Assembly (NCBI RefSeq): GCF_964275005.1
Contig: NC_092706.1
Coordinates: 5,746,564-5,810,563 of the forward strand
Reading direction: 5' to 3'
DNA from: Diadema setosum
Lineage: Eukaryota; Echinodermata; Echinoidea; Diadematoida; Diadematidae
Length of the DNA: 64,000 nt
The translations under genes were made by a program, and so were the position numbers. The notes under the pieces were generated by a model. It was not told the origin of the DNA, searched no databases, and was given only the letters and a program-made list of their open reading frames with translations. This document shows, piece by piece, positions 33,678 through 57,913 of the stretch; position 1 is the stretch's first letter; each line of letters starts with the position of its first letter.

Positions 33678-36600
33678 TTGAGTGTTGGCAATTTGATTTG
33701 AGCCGAGGAGGTGTTTGCTCTGGACAAAGCCTGTGAAAATCCTGTTCCCGACACATTCTTTTTACTGGCTGCAGTAACAGTCACGCTCATATCATTTGAC
33801 ATCATATCGCATTATGTAACAGGAAACATGAAGCACACGGGATGGCCTACACGATACCCACAAACAAAATGACTAGACCAGCCCCATGTGTTGTCGCTTG
33901 AAAGAGAAATGATCCGAGATGAATCGTTTCTCTCGTCTGATGCCCTATCAAGACATACCATTGTTATGTCTTCCGCCATGGGACCACTCACTACTTTGCG
34001 GTCGTAAAGACTGTCCGTGAGTGACAGCCAAAATCTGAATTGAAATCATGGCAAACCTCGACAGCTGTACAACACAACAACAAAAATCTGAGCATGTAAT
34101 CTTTTAATGCCTGTTGTTTCACAGTGAGCACAAAATGATCACAGAATACCTGTAAAGTGTGAAAGACATAATTGTGAACTAGGAGATAATTGTGATTTCA
34201 CTTGCATAAATCTGATGAAACTACTGAAAGTCACTAAAATGGAACAGGAAATAAAGATATCTATATATATTACAAGTCTGTCGTCAAAAAGACAGATCTT
34301 CTTTCCTCTGAAAAAAGACAGATCTTCTTTCCTCTGAAAACTCAACGCCTGTTCATTGTAATCGTGCACACACTTCACCGCGAAGTATTTCCTCTTCTGT
34401 GTCAACACGTCTTAATAGTCCTATCTTTGTAAAGATTCTTATTAACAGAATCATTCATAGCAGTCTATCAAAGCATATACACCAAGTGGCCTTCTCATAT
34501 GAACCAAAAAAATTCCCACTCTATAAAGTATACCTTGTGCAACAAAATACATAACCTCACGGGTGTAAAACTTGAAAGGGTAACAAAGAGGGCTATAGGG
34601 GTAGAAATCAATATCTGACTACTAACTGTATAGACAGTTCAAATAAGCAGCAAAGTGAATATACAACCTGAATAAAGACTTTACATAAGCTGTCTTCCAA
34701 CATATGTGTAGATACTGCATACAAGTGTCAAAATCAACCTCAATACGGTTGAAAGTATAATATGCTGTACATAACTTACACTCAGTGATAGTACAAGAAA
34801 AAGAGAAGCATCAAAATCAACTGGCTCTTAAAAAGTCAACAACGCTCTCACAATCCATGTATGGCAAAATGAAATTTATTTGCAAATATGAATGGGCAAG
34901 AAAAAAGAGCAGTATATGCAGCAGACAAAAGAAAAATCTTGAATTACAAACAAGTCTTTTTTTAAACGAATGAAGCGACTTTGTTAGCAGTATCTTATGT
35001 GTACCTTTAACTTGCCAATAATTAATGGTACAGTGTACGTATTGAATACAACTGTATATGACATGATTCTATCCCATTTCTATAGCAATATACTCAAGAA
35101 AACATTGTGATATGAATATTTACTCATATATGTGTTATTTAGCACCTGCATATAATAAACCATTACTATATCTGGGATTAAATGATTTGTTATCGGTTGA
35201 CGAGACTTTTTTTTTTTCAAGATTACTATGATAATCCATCATGTGAACCGCAAAGGGGATGAACTGCATGGAATACAGAGAGATGAACTGTGTGGAATAC
35301 AAAGAGATTAAGTCAGAATCATCGTTTCCGTTAATTTTGTGATATCATGATCAAAGAAGGAATACGAGGGCATAAAAGCACAAATAAATATGAGATAGAA
35401 ACCAAATACTCTATATGACATTTTCACAATGTCTTTATCATCAGATGCCAAATGCCTCTGTTTCATAACAAGAATATCTAAATACCTAAACTGGCTAATG
35501 GTACTGTGGAAGGGCAATTACATTTTTGTTTGAGGGTTTGTACATATGTCACATTTACACATTCTTGGCAGTGATTGTGAGACTTCATTCATAATTACAA
35601 ATTTGCTACACAATTCATATTTTTTTACATTAAATTACAAGGAATTCCGAATGAATTCTTTCATATGTGGCATCAAAATCCTTTACAAGTATGTAGCAAT
35701 ATTCAGATGTAATACATCACAGAGTTGGAGTAGTAATGAAAATCCAAACGTTCTGCAAAAGACAGTCAACTCGGGTAAAATATACCCTTCAACGCCTCCA
35801 TCCCATCAAAATTGCTCCTATACGCTTTCCATGGACACGTAATCGCTGATGCCCATTGTGAGCTTGCAGAATAAACACAGTATTCAGATTTTTGATATGT
35901 TACATGACATTAATGGAAGTACTAGTTGAATGTTCAGTACTCTCTCTACCAAACAGTGAAAAGGAGGGGACTTGATTTCCGTACTAATGGGAGATACCTG
36001 AGATAATGTCATTGGAGCATTCTAATTTAGAACTTTCTCTCTTCTTCTCTTTCTTTCTCTCTCTCTCTCTTTAGCATATAAAAACTCGCATAATATATAA
36101 TTGAATGTGCATTACTGTATAATAAGCTCAAAAGTAACATTTTTTCGTAATGGATAACCAAAATCGATATACGTCTATCCATAAGCAAGAGGTGCAGAGA
36201 CTATGAGAAGCCCCTCTTCCACATTGCATGCAAGCTCTATGATTTGAACCAAGACATACGAACATATATCGATCTATCACTGAGGATATTTATACCTGTT
36301 CGAAAACATTGCACATACCACATATGTTGCATAAACTCTTCCAAAATAGAATCTTATATTACACGCTCAGCTTTGTTTAATAAGTCTGACAGGACACTAT
36401 GGACATGGTTAAAATGACGAATCTATATGTCCTCTCATACATAATTATTGACAAGATATATCTCGAACATTGCACTTCACTGGTTTTTCTCTTTGGAGGT
36501 CTACTTTGTAAAATCTGAAAAATACAAATGCCTAGGTTTAAATTCATTCTCTACTTTCCGGGTTTTGATAATTTGGGGAATTCTGTGCCTATGTTTCAAG

Positions 36601-37234
36601 TATATGCACTCACAATCCTCAATTTTAATCCTATGCGAATTTCAAAACCTTGCCTACAAAAGAGATGCTTACGACATGCATGTGCATCATTCAGTGATAC
36701 CCTTCATAGGAAAACCAGTGTCATTGTCATGTTAATCTGCTCCAAGGTTTTAATCACGTCATTTCCATTTGTCTTCTTGCCCAGTTACAGGTTACTATGT
36801 TTTCAAGGACTTATACAATCAGTTATACCCTCTTTGAAATGATTAAATATGGCATAATTTCTTGGATGTATACTGAATATTCCCTATACACCATGCGCAT
36901 GGAATTGTTAGATATATTCGTTTTGTTTACCAAAACATGATGCTGCTGGATGAAATACAGAATACATTTTTAATGTAAAAACCCCTGATTTACGCTTGGC
37001 CAAAAGAATCACACTGCATATGAATAAAAGTGGCAAACATGAATACAAATTATACTCGTAACATCGAATGAAAACAATTGCCAAAAAGCTGCGCTTTGAA
37101 TTAATATTCCTATCATTGTCCTCTTGTCTCCTCCAACATACGAAAGTTTCAATGAGCTGCATGATGTGCTTTGACTGCTGCAACGCTTCTCATCAGAACT
37201 AGGAGAAAAGACTGGAACACGACGCAAACTCTCA

Positions 37235-48570
<11,336 letters not shown>

Positions 48571-48643
48571 TGGTGGAGGGATGTATGGGGCCCAACGACG
48601 GCGTGCCCCTCAAATGACGCAAGGTGCCCGAGTCAACCAGCAG
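48571..48643 (-). other. 5' UTR part of the MAP3K12/13 first coding exon
   Basis: A TTCTGTTGCAG acceptor ends at 48644, followed by 73 nt that contain an in-frame TGA and no ATG before the start codon. This implies at least one further non-coding 5' exon upstream on the minus strand. Inferred from splice-site appearance only. Confidence 0.5.
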
Positions 48644-51061
48644 CTGCAACAGAAGTGGAGAAGATATGGTATTTCCTCGCTGACCTGCAGCTAGATGTTG
48701 TTCAGTCTACTTCCTGTAGCACAAAAAAGAAAATTTGACAGGACAATACAAAATTAAACACTTCTGACTACTTCACAATTTCACATAATTGTGGCTTGTG
48801 ATGCAAGATATTTGGAGCATTCTCTCTAGAACCAAATACATTGCAGTGACTGTGAGTTTGCTACATGTACAATGTAGGCATTTACAATTGCACCTGCAAT
48901 GACACACAGTCTATGTCATTCTTTAGTGCTGGCTCAATAAAGTTGCATTTAGAGTTACACACATACTTTTTGATAAGAATCCTTTTGGTGTCATATCCAA
49001 GAGGTACGATGCAATACACAGAGCATTTCAGCAAAATCACAAGTACAAAAGAAGATCTGCAGCTATCATAGAATCAAATTTGTACAAATGGAGTCTGCTA
49101 TCAAATTATCATCGGTGTCATTCAACTTTAACAATTTCTATGTAAAATTAGGAATCACATCCCCTTGCATCTAAAGACAAAATAGGCGGCTCTGCCCATG
49201 AATAGTCAATAATCAGGAGAGCTATTTACAGTACCATCTCACACCATTTACAACTACATATGTATCAAGAAAAAAAATATATAACACACTAAATCTCTTC
49301 ATGCTAAAAAGAGACTGCGAGAAAATAGTGACACACTGTCTTTGCATATTATTTCATATCTTACACATACATCAGTAATCATTAAGAATCCTGAAAAAAA
49401 AAGAAACAACGACAATTCAGAAATGCCAATTTACTGCATAAAATACATAAGGTAACACATGATAATGCACAGGAACATTCACTCTTTCAAATTACACTGT
49501 AGGCCTACACACAGGTAACATAAAATGTGTACGACAAACACAAGATAAGAAAAAGCATGTACGAATAATCATATAAATATCAATCATATATCTCACACTA
49601 TACTTGCCAAATTCAATCACACAATTTCATTTCTTTTTCCTCTGTCAAAATGTGATACCAGTTGTGCACTTGATCTATAACGACCATACCGTATGCACAA
49701 ACTTGCATGACGGCAAAGCAATTGAATTCATTTGAAAATGGGCAGAGCTGCATGGCCATACAATGACTTCATACAATCGGAAGAGAGATTAAATCCAGGG
49801 TATAATCCAAAACAGTTCCAGAAATGGTACGACATGCCGCAGCATTGCATCAATAAGAGATCCACACATTAAGATTCCAAAATATCGGCAGGAGAGATAA
49901 ATATTAAACTCCACATGCAGAATATAACTTCCGTCAGATGTAGGTGTGTGTGTGTGTACAAATACACACAGAATTCAAGGGCAGCTATGTGTGTGTGTAC
50001 ATGCCGATGTGAAGAGCCACCATACATACACACACGAGGTAAGAACGGGAATTCACATTAAGACACATGCCTGTGCAAACACACACAGCAGTAGGCGCCA
50101 CACAGTAGTAGTATATTTCAATCCATGCTACCCCATAACATAGCCAGCAACCCATACAGTGACAGAGCAATGGGAGCAGCACAGTCGTAATCCACTACGG
50201 CTGAAGGTTGCCTCACTTACAGTAGTTACTCTATGCCGCTTGCATCTGCTCCGACTGAAGCCGCTAGGTTCACGCAGCTATGCATACATCATACATCATT
50301 GAGGCTGTGTATGTGCTCAAGCACAGTATATTAAAGGGGGATACACACACGCACACACAGCACCGGCCGCACAGCACAGAGGATAGCGGGCTGAATGCTC
50401 CAGTTCGTCGATGAATTGATGCTAGTACTGGCCACCGTTCGCACTCCCCACTGCAGGAGTGTAAGAAAGGCATATGACGTAATGCCGTGCAAATAGCTCC
50501 GCGTTCACCATCCACATACAGCCCAGTGCAACCTCCAATGTACGGAAGATGCACAAAGGCAGATGGTGTTCACACATTTGCCTTTGGAACGTTGCAGACC
50601 ACGCAGTAATGTACATTTAGTGTGTTTACCTAGAAGACAGATTACTCTGCATACCTCCAATTTACATAATTAACATACCACAACAAACATTCTCTCTTCC
50701 TCTCTCCTGCTTATTTTTAACTCGCGTTTCACTAGACTTAACTGAAGGACTGTACTTGCAATTGTCACTGTGTGACAAAAGCATAAATGATATCATAAAT
50801 TTTGTTGAAAATCACTTTTGTCGGATTAATTGACAGATAATCAGTTCAGTGATGTACTGTCCAAATCCTATGTGAAGCTGTTTTACCCTCAAAATGAGAG
50901 CTGCCAAGGCATGTTACAGGAAAGGCTACCATGTTTTTTCCCTGTCCTGAGCATTTGACATTTTTGAGATTCAAGGTTTTGTTGCCCCAACAGCATAACG
51001 CCAACAGCACAGATACTGAAACTGACATCCATAGATCTACCTCTTGGTGTTCCGATCTGTC
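48644..51061 (-). other. Upstream region of MAP3K12/13; possible 5' non-coding exon near 50223
   Basis: No coding exon recognised. On the minus strand a GC-richer block (about 50225-50560) ends with 'taactact' followed by gtaagtgagg at about 50222-50213. That is a strong donor with no open frame, so a 5' UTR exon spliced to the acceptor at 48644 is possible. Speculative. Confidence 0.25.
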
Positions 51062-51428
51062 TTAAAGGTCTTGTTTACCTTTGGGAGCAGTGACTTAAAA
51101 AATGTTCAAGATATCACATTTGATGGATATGCGTAGGTCTGTTGTGCCACAAAACATCCTACATGTAAAATTTTTTGCAATAAAGCCTGAGGTATAAGGA
51201 GATATCACATTATCAGTATTTTTCTTAATAAACCGTAACTGTAGACGTTTTAGTTTGGAAGCATTTTCATTGTAACTGTTGTTCACATTTTGTCAATACG
51301 TCGCATCGATTTTACTGATTTAAATTTTTACAAAGGTTGTTTTTATTCCTTACTCATATTTTATAGCTATTTTAAAGCACTAATGCTGGGTTTTTGTTTC
51401 ATCTGCAAATGGTAAATTATGCCTTTAA
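51062..51428 (+). mobile_element. TTAA-bounded repeat, 'aaaggtcctgtttacctttgg' family, copy 3
   Basis: ttaaaggtcttgtttacctt ... 'ccacaaaacatcctacatg', 'aaaccgtaactgtagacg', 'aatgctgggtttttgtttca', ending ttatgcctttaa. Upstream of MAP3K12/13. Confidence 0.8.
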
Positions 51429-51520
51429 CCCTTTCTGTTCAAGGGACTTTGGACAGTGTGGACAGAACTATGTTTTTTTTTCTGTCCCAATCAGCATTCA
51501 AAACACACAAAGGGTTATTA
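51425..51520 (+). mobile_element. Short TTAA-bounded element with aaccctttctg ends
   Basis: ttaaccctttctgttcaagg ... cacacaaagggttatta, about 95 bp with AACCCTTT inverted ends. It shares its left TTAA with the preceding element. A relative with 'taaccctttgtgcactg...agaaagggttaatt' ends lies at about 37755-37857. Confidence 0.55.
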
Positions 51521-53189
51521 ACAATGCATCCAATCATCAGCACTGCTGTAAAAGTGGAAATTTTCACATCATTTTTGTTGAAATTGTTTTGGCATTTAAT
51601 TTAGCACCACCAGAAATGCGAAAATAAAAGCACAGGAATACTTTTGCTTGTCATATGTACCACTATGTAATGTCTTGATTCCACACCTTTATTCTTAATA
51701 CTACCATCACTTTTATTCATCTGAATGCCAGAACAAATTTTTGTGTACCAACAAAACATGATTAGGGCAAGCCCAGTGTATACAGAGCTCTGTATTCTCA
51801 AATCTGGAAGTCCAATGCTTGCTCTTTCATTTCATACAAATTTGTAGACAAACAGGGCACTACACATTTTTTTTTCCTCTCATCTGCAACAAATGGGCAA
51901 ATATGCAAGCGCACTTCACATTAAAAAAGCCAGGCCCATTCGTTTCACTTGCCTGATAGTGAATTTTAGTTGTCCTTGATAAGCAGGCATGTACAGGTTT
52001 GTAGCATACTGACTACAAGTATATAATTTTTAATCACCCAGGTACAGAGTACAGAACTGCACCATAAATCATCATGTGTAAAAGAAAATGCATCAAAGGT
52101 TTATGAAAATAATTATCATATCAACAAAATGTATGTCATCATGAATGTTGTTCTCCTTTTTTTTCAAAGTGTTCAGTCCAAAAGTATCCTCCATGTTTAA
52201 CTCTCTTTTCAGAAATGATGAAAATTTTGGCCTCGTGTATCCCATACTTGTTTTTAGCAGATAAAGAGTCACCATGTGCACAAAATCAATCAATCAATCA
52301 CATCACAACATTTTCATGCTTAGAAACAGTTTTGAAACATAATACAGTGACTGATCTAATTCCAGTGAGTTACTGAGTGACTTTAAAGTGTCCTCTGTTT
52401 TTAAATACATAAACCCTGCATCTTTCATGGATAAAACTGAAGGACTGCCAGTAATACATATACTACAAAACGTAGTATTCCCAGCCAACAATAATATTTA
52501 AAGGACCAAGTACTTGACTACAGGTAATTATCACTTTATCATTGATTAAAACTCATTTCCTTACATCCGTTTTCTGCTTGCGCTGGAATGGCAGAAGTGC
52601 CATTTGCATAGCTTGTGCTATTTTCATTCAAGTCAAATGCGTGCAGCATTCAAGGATAAGTGAGGCATAATTCCAGCACAATTTACAGCAACAGTAAAGG
52701 GAGAACTCTTAATGGTACCAAAATATGCCATGCATACATGTGTGTATATTCCGTGCACTTCCGCTGCTAATTAACACAATTTCCCTCTTCCACCTGCTAA
52801 CCACCATGGCACATACTGACTGAGTAAAATGGGTTTTTAGGGGTGCTATTCGAGACTGCACACTCTACGGGTTTGTATCGGTGGCACAAGCAGATCGGAA
52901 TGGGGTTCTTGTTTCAGCATTTCCGATGCTTTTGGGCAATGCCGCTTCCAGGCAAAAAGTCTCTTGTTGTTGTAGCTTGCTGGGTTAGGCAGCCTTTTTC
53001 TCTTTTTCTTCCTCTCCGCATTTCCAAAAACTCCTACTGTCAACACAGACACACACACGCACACACACACACACATTTACACAATATAGGCATGGCAAAC
53101 TATTGCAGAAAGCCAGAAAGCCTGAATTCGGAATTCATCAAATTACAGGAGCAGTATTTCTGTCTCTGGCAGCGAAACTTTGAGCCCCA

Positions 53190-53490
53190 AATCGTTAATA
53201 AGGGCCTTTGGAGTTTCGGCGGCCATGGGCCGTGCACCTTGGTAATTGCACAGCTCCAGCCACAATCTGCAGCATCGCTAACAGGGGAAGCACGTAGCGG
53301 GAAGCAGTGTGCCATGAAAGCCTCATGAATTGAACATTAGGGGGGTTTGCGCGACAGCCCGGCACCACGGCTCAAGCCTCCGCCACTGAGAAGAGCGAGA
53401 GAGCTTGAGGGGATGTCGCCAGCCTTTAGCTCCTGAGAGATGGCCAGGGAAGAAATCAGAGATGCAGCGAAGAGCAGGGGCCACTGCAAA
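53190..53490. other. GC-richer unassigned block
   Basis: About 300 bp with clearly higher G+C than its surroundings ('gtttcggcggccatgggccg', 'cgacagcccggcaccacggc'). Short open frames occur on both strands, but none is recognisable. Could be a non-coding 5' exon, a regulatory element or a decayed repeat. Confidence 0.25.
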
Positions 53491-53688
53491 ACACACACTA
53501 GTTTCCTGTTTCAGAGATGTTTGTTCTTCCCCGTCCCTATCCCAAAGCACTAAATTTGATGCATCTTGACCTGCCATTCTGTGCAGTAAACCAGACACTG
53601 TTAATAAGTCATATATATGAATGCCTCTACAGCCACAGCCAACAGCAAACTACATAATGCCCTTATGCACATTTTTATTCATTTTTTT

Positions 53689-53692
<4 letters not shown>

Positions 53693-53741
<49 letters not shown>
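53693..53741. repeat. (TG)n microsatellite
   Basis: About 49 bp of TG, preceded by a T run. Confidence 0.97.
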
Positions 53742-53742
<1 letters not shown>

Positions 53743-54552
53743 CATCAAGGCCAGAACAGGGATTTCCAACAGTCTTTATTAAGTCTTTGGTGACATTTTG
53801 AATACAAACCCAAACTCCTTCATAAAATGTACTACACAGAATGTGTTAATCATTTTAAATATTCTCTTCTTCGAGCACATTCTTCTCGAGCTGGAAATTT
53901 TGATGTACATATGAACAGCAACCAGACACAAATGCATGATCAATATACAGCAATACTTTGATTTAGAGGCTACATAAATGCATAAAAGACATCTGACTGC
54001 GTGACAAACAGTGCATCTTTTTGTCTTATTTCTGCAAATTCATTCTGCGCGGATACAAACTTTCAAGTGACGCATCCTATGCAAAGGTTGTCTCTCCCTG
54101 CATTCGGGTCATGGACGTCTTGTAAGTGCCAGGGTAGTCTACTCAAGGCAGGTATCAATAAAATCAATATGACAGAGATTTAGCTAGAGAGCAAAACCAA
54201 ATCAATGATTCATACATTGCTTGTTTAACATTAAATGCACACACATACACACACACACACAAACACATACACACACCCATCAAAAATAAATAAAGGAATG
54301 CACCATGGAGTCAAAAGCACATCAAGAGTCCCTAGACAGTATAGATATGCAATGAAAATGCGAAATTTGAGTAAATTAGGCAAAATGTGGTGTGCTGCAT
54401 TGGTACAGTCATCCATCACACTGGAGATTTCAGACTTAATGTAAATGAATCTTCCAGACTAAAACTGTACCTCTACGACTTCACAATGTAAAACAGCAAC
54501 CATTAGTAATACATGTATACGGTACATCACTCAAAAGTATGGATAGTTCACC

Positions 54553-54645
54553 TTAACTCGTTGAGGATGGACTGATTTTGCTACAACACACATCTCCCAT
54601 AGACACCTGCCCGAGTATACTCTGGACTCGTCCTCAACGGGTTAA
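54553..54645 (-). mobile_element. 94-bp palindrome-core family, reversed copy
   Basis: ttaactcgttgaggatggac ... cccatagacacctgcccgag tatactctgga ... cctcaacgggttaa. Reverse orientation to the other three. Confidence 0.75.
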
Positions 54646-55143
54646 CATGCAAAAAAGACGATTGCAATTCTTTCAAAATGCCATTTGTTCTATCCCTCCC
54701 AATGCTCCTTATTCTAAAATGCAAACAAAAACACATACAAAAAAGATGTTGCTTTATCACATTTTTTTTTCTCTAGCTCTCCCTCTTTAAAGGTCATGTA
54801 ATGTGCATTTGCCTTTGCACTTGAAGGTGATACCTATCCAGATCAATGCTCCACAACATGCATGTATGCTGGGTACAAACAAACATATACCACAAGAAAC
54901 TCATCATGATATGCTTGTAATTCAAAGTACAACATTTTCAGTCAGTAAACAGATCAGCATCTCACAGAGGCATCAGTGTTGTTAAAACCAGTTCAAGATG
55001 AAAAGGAACAAAAACAATACCAAATCTGAAGATACACAAGTACTGTAAATTGTAATGTATGCACTACACACAACCACATACACACAGAGCAGAATCCCAA
55101 AACAAAAATAAAAACATACGATGAATATAAACACACTCCCTAT

Positions 55144-55471
55144 GGTCCGAATTCACAAAGGCGGTACAAATGAAACCATGGTTTAAACCATGGACAAAAA
55201 CCCTGGAGCGCCAAGTGTCGCATGGAATATTTTCTTACGAAATCAGTCATTTCGTCGATGAAATGATTATTTTGTAACAAAATGACAATATTTTGTAACT
55301 AATTGAACATTTCGTCCATGAAATGATAATTTCGTTAAAAAAACGGTCATTTTGTCGACGAAATGTCCAATTTCATGACGAAATATATTCCGTGCAACAC
55401 TTGGTGCTCCATGGTTTATGTCCATGGTTTAAACCATGGTTTCATTTGTACCACCTTCGTGAATTTGGGCC
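55144..55471. mobile_element. MITE, 'ggcccgaattcacgaaggtgg' family, copy 2, with a nested element
   Basis: Left ggtccgaattcacaaaggcgg and right ccaccttcgtgaatttgggcc are inverted, each followed inward by 'tacaaatgaaaccatggttt aaaccatgg'. The same ends occur at 12353-12583. A second inverted repeat sits inside (55204-55411). Confidence 0.8.
55204..55411. mobile_element. Nested foldback element with a TTTCGT-palindrome array
   Basis: Ends tggagcgccaagtgtcgcat and (reverse complement of the right end) TGGAGCACCAAGTGTTGCAC. Between them are successive variants of 'catttcgtcgatgaaatgat', e.g. 55248, 55311 and 55350, alternating with 'ttttgtaacaaaatgaca'. Confidence 0.75.
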
Positions 55472-56539
55472 TTTAAGTCCTGTAAAAGTAGAAACTTTGG
55501 TGCCATCCATTTTTTGAGCAAGACATAAGGGATAGTGTACACATATTGTTAATATCACAGTAATTTCGTCACTGAAATATATTTCCTAACCATTAAATCT
55601 TACACATAAAAAAATAACATCAAAAATTTAAAATGAATGGCTGGATTTTTCTCTGCTGGGATCACTTGCAAGCAACGACGTTAATGTTTTGCAATGGTCA
55701 ACCACATGAAGTCTCACCATGACAGTTGTGGCTTTCTCTCAACTTGTATCAGACTGGAGGCATGGATGTAGAAGAGCATTTTTCCACTGAGCTAAATGAT
55801 GGCATTCCCTCTTCACGATGACTATTACAGTTTAGACTATCAAATATCACAAATCTCGCATTTATTAAGGAGACAGTCGATATCACAACTGACCAAGGGG
55901 TAAGCGATATGATGACACACGACGACAGATCTGCATCCCTGGTATGACTTCAGTACCACAGCACAATACTTGCCACCCACCTGCAAGCTCCAGTCCCACA
56001 GATCTGAGCCGTTCTGCAATATCTACAGTCAGTTATCTCTCTTGGTCGGCTTCTTTAAAAGAGCTTCATTTGAATAAATCAATACTTCTTTGCATGCTCC
56101 CTGACCCAAGTCTAACCTTTAATATCCCTTTCAAAAGCAACAGAGAGGGTATTGTAATCTGTAAATTGAGAATCAAACAAGAGAATTAAATGATCTTTCA
56201 CTTTGTACTTCCTCTCTTTATTTATTCTCTTCAACTACTAAACGTACCCCTCCACCTTTTCTCTCTTTATCCCCCTCCCCTCTCCTCTCCCTGACCCCCC
56301 CCCCCCTCCCCTTTCTTTCTTTTTCTGAGCTTGTGAATACATTGTGCAAGCTTGCAAACAAAGTTTCTACCCATGCCATTATTAACTTCTATCTACTAAA
56401 AACAAGCCTTTCAAATAACATGTTTACCTGCAGAAGCTTGCATATGTCCAGTGTGTTTATCAAAAATGCCTATGAGATGACCTCATTCTGATCAGGGCAT
56501 TCCCCTTCCTCAGCATGACATAATTCAATGCCACTGTCC

Positions 56540-56700
56540 AATGAGAATGCTCAGATTGAAAAAAGGGGGCGGAGCACAGCAGAGAGAAGTCATGCCTGAG
56601 GGACATGACTGAGCTGATTGGCAAAAAGCCAGACAAAAGCGGGAGGGGAGGGGTGAACTTATCAATGTCATCAGCCAATCAGAAGCAGGTACATGTACTG
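56540..56700. promoter_or_regulatory. CCAAT-box / GC-box cluster
   Basis: Within 160 bp: gtccaatgag (about 56547), gggggcggagc (about 56565), gattggca (about 56617, inverted CCAAT), gggaggggagggg (about 56641) and cagccaatcagaag (about 56672). This is the composition of an NF-Y/Sp1 promoter or enhancer. No transcript start can be placed; it could serve the minus-strand MAP3K12/13 gene 8 kb away or an unrecognised transcript. Confidence 0.35.
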
Positions 56701-57664
56701 TTCCTTAATCTCCCTATCTTCATTTTCTTTCTCTTCAACCTATTGATACCCTTTTCAAGCTATTTCTGTCCTGAAATGATGGTAATTGTTCAGGCTAACC
56801 ATCAGCCAGTGCCACTATTCATACGATGGAAGCAAACACCCCTTTGTGAAGACTTTAGCGGTAGGCCATGAAAGAAAGCAGTGATGGAAATGACAACCTA
56901 CAGGAAACAAGCACAAACTAGTCAACATATCTCAAACAAGAACATGAATACAGGACTGTATGTCTACTAAAAAGCACTCAATCACTTACAAAGGTTCTCT
57001 AACACTAAACACACCTGAGCTTTCTCCTTGTTTCTACATGTACAAAATTTATGTACACATATTCCTTAAAATGCTGTGCTTTCAAAATGCTTGCGGACCT
57101 TCCCCGAAAGTTCCTGTAAATCAAGAAATGTCAATCTTCAAAGACTGATATCGGACTGCATTCATGCTCCTGAGCAAAGAATGAACACACACTCCCACAA
57201 GCCATGGGTAACAAACTAGTACTACAAATAGATGTCTTTTTCTCTTTTTTTTTTTACAGTTTATGTCTCTACTAAGAGCTTAAATTTTATGGATTCAGAA
57301 AAAAAAAATTAAATGACTAGGGTGAATAAACAGTCTTGTTGCAGACTGAACTTTAAATTGCACCAAAAGATATCAAGCATAAAGTTTTTGCCTTTTTACT
57401 TTAGGCTAACACAAAGGGCTGTACATCTTGATAAGAGCAACTAGCATGCACTATTCTTGACAATTTATGAGAATTTATGGTACATGTATATTCTGTCCAT
57501 ATAAACAACAGAGAGCAACAAAATTGAATTGAACTGAATTATGATGTGTTTTACAGGGCCACTATAATAGGAAGCAATGTATGCTTATTAACACACAAAA
57601 CATAGAATCAATAGTTTGAAGTTCCTCCAAAGGACTTTTAATACACTCTTCACAGTGTAAATCG

Positions 57665-57913
57665 TCAAGAGTAATACATGCGAACTGCTTTTATCGAGCT
57701 ATCCAGACCTTTGTTTGGCTTGGGAATGATGACCTGTGCCTTTTTGAACCATAAATCATAACAATCATAAGAAAATCGGAGAGAAGCCACAGGACATATT
57801 CCAACAAATTGCCCTGCACTGTAGGTGTCACCATCAGCTAAAGCCAACAGGTGGCCTATGTACTTTGGAACTTGTGGGGGGAACACCCTGGCCATGCAGC
57901 TGAACTGCTGCAC
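57665..57913 (-). other. Unrecognised 82-codon open frame
   Basis: Opens MQQFSCMARVFPPQVPKYIG and includes 'CYDLWFKKAQVIIPKPNKGL'. The amino-acid mix looks more protein-like than most random frames here, but I recognise no family, and no clear splice sites frame it. Could be a transposon-derived fragment or chance. Confidence 0.15.

Larger units (their letters stand above)
30221..37234 (-). other. Intergenic DNA and probable long 3' UTR of MAP3K12/13; no gene seen
   Basis: No open frame here resembles a protein. The stretch is AT-rich and, apart from the 94-bp element at 33585, unusually free of the MITEs that crowd the introns. This fits a long exonic 3' UTR. Minus-strand AATAAA signals occur at about 34876, 31937-31942 and 30825-30830; which is used cannot be told. 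Confidence 0.4.

Noticed and set aside
52843..53328. 161-codon plus-strand frame
   Set aside because: Crosses an (AC) repeat that gives His-Thr runs, lacks recognisable motifs or splice context, and no homology is apparent.
55204..55411. Considered as a CRISPR-like array
   Set aside because: Units are imperfect palindromes without constant-length spacers, inside a TIR-bounded element of a eukaryotic genome.
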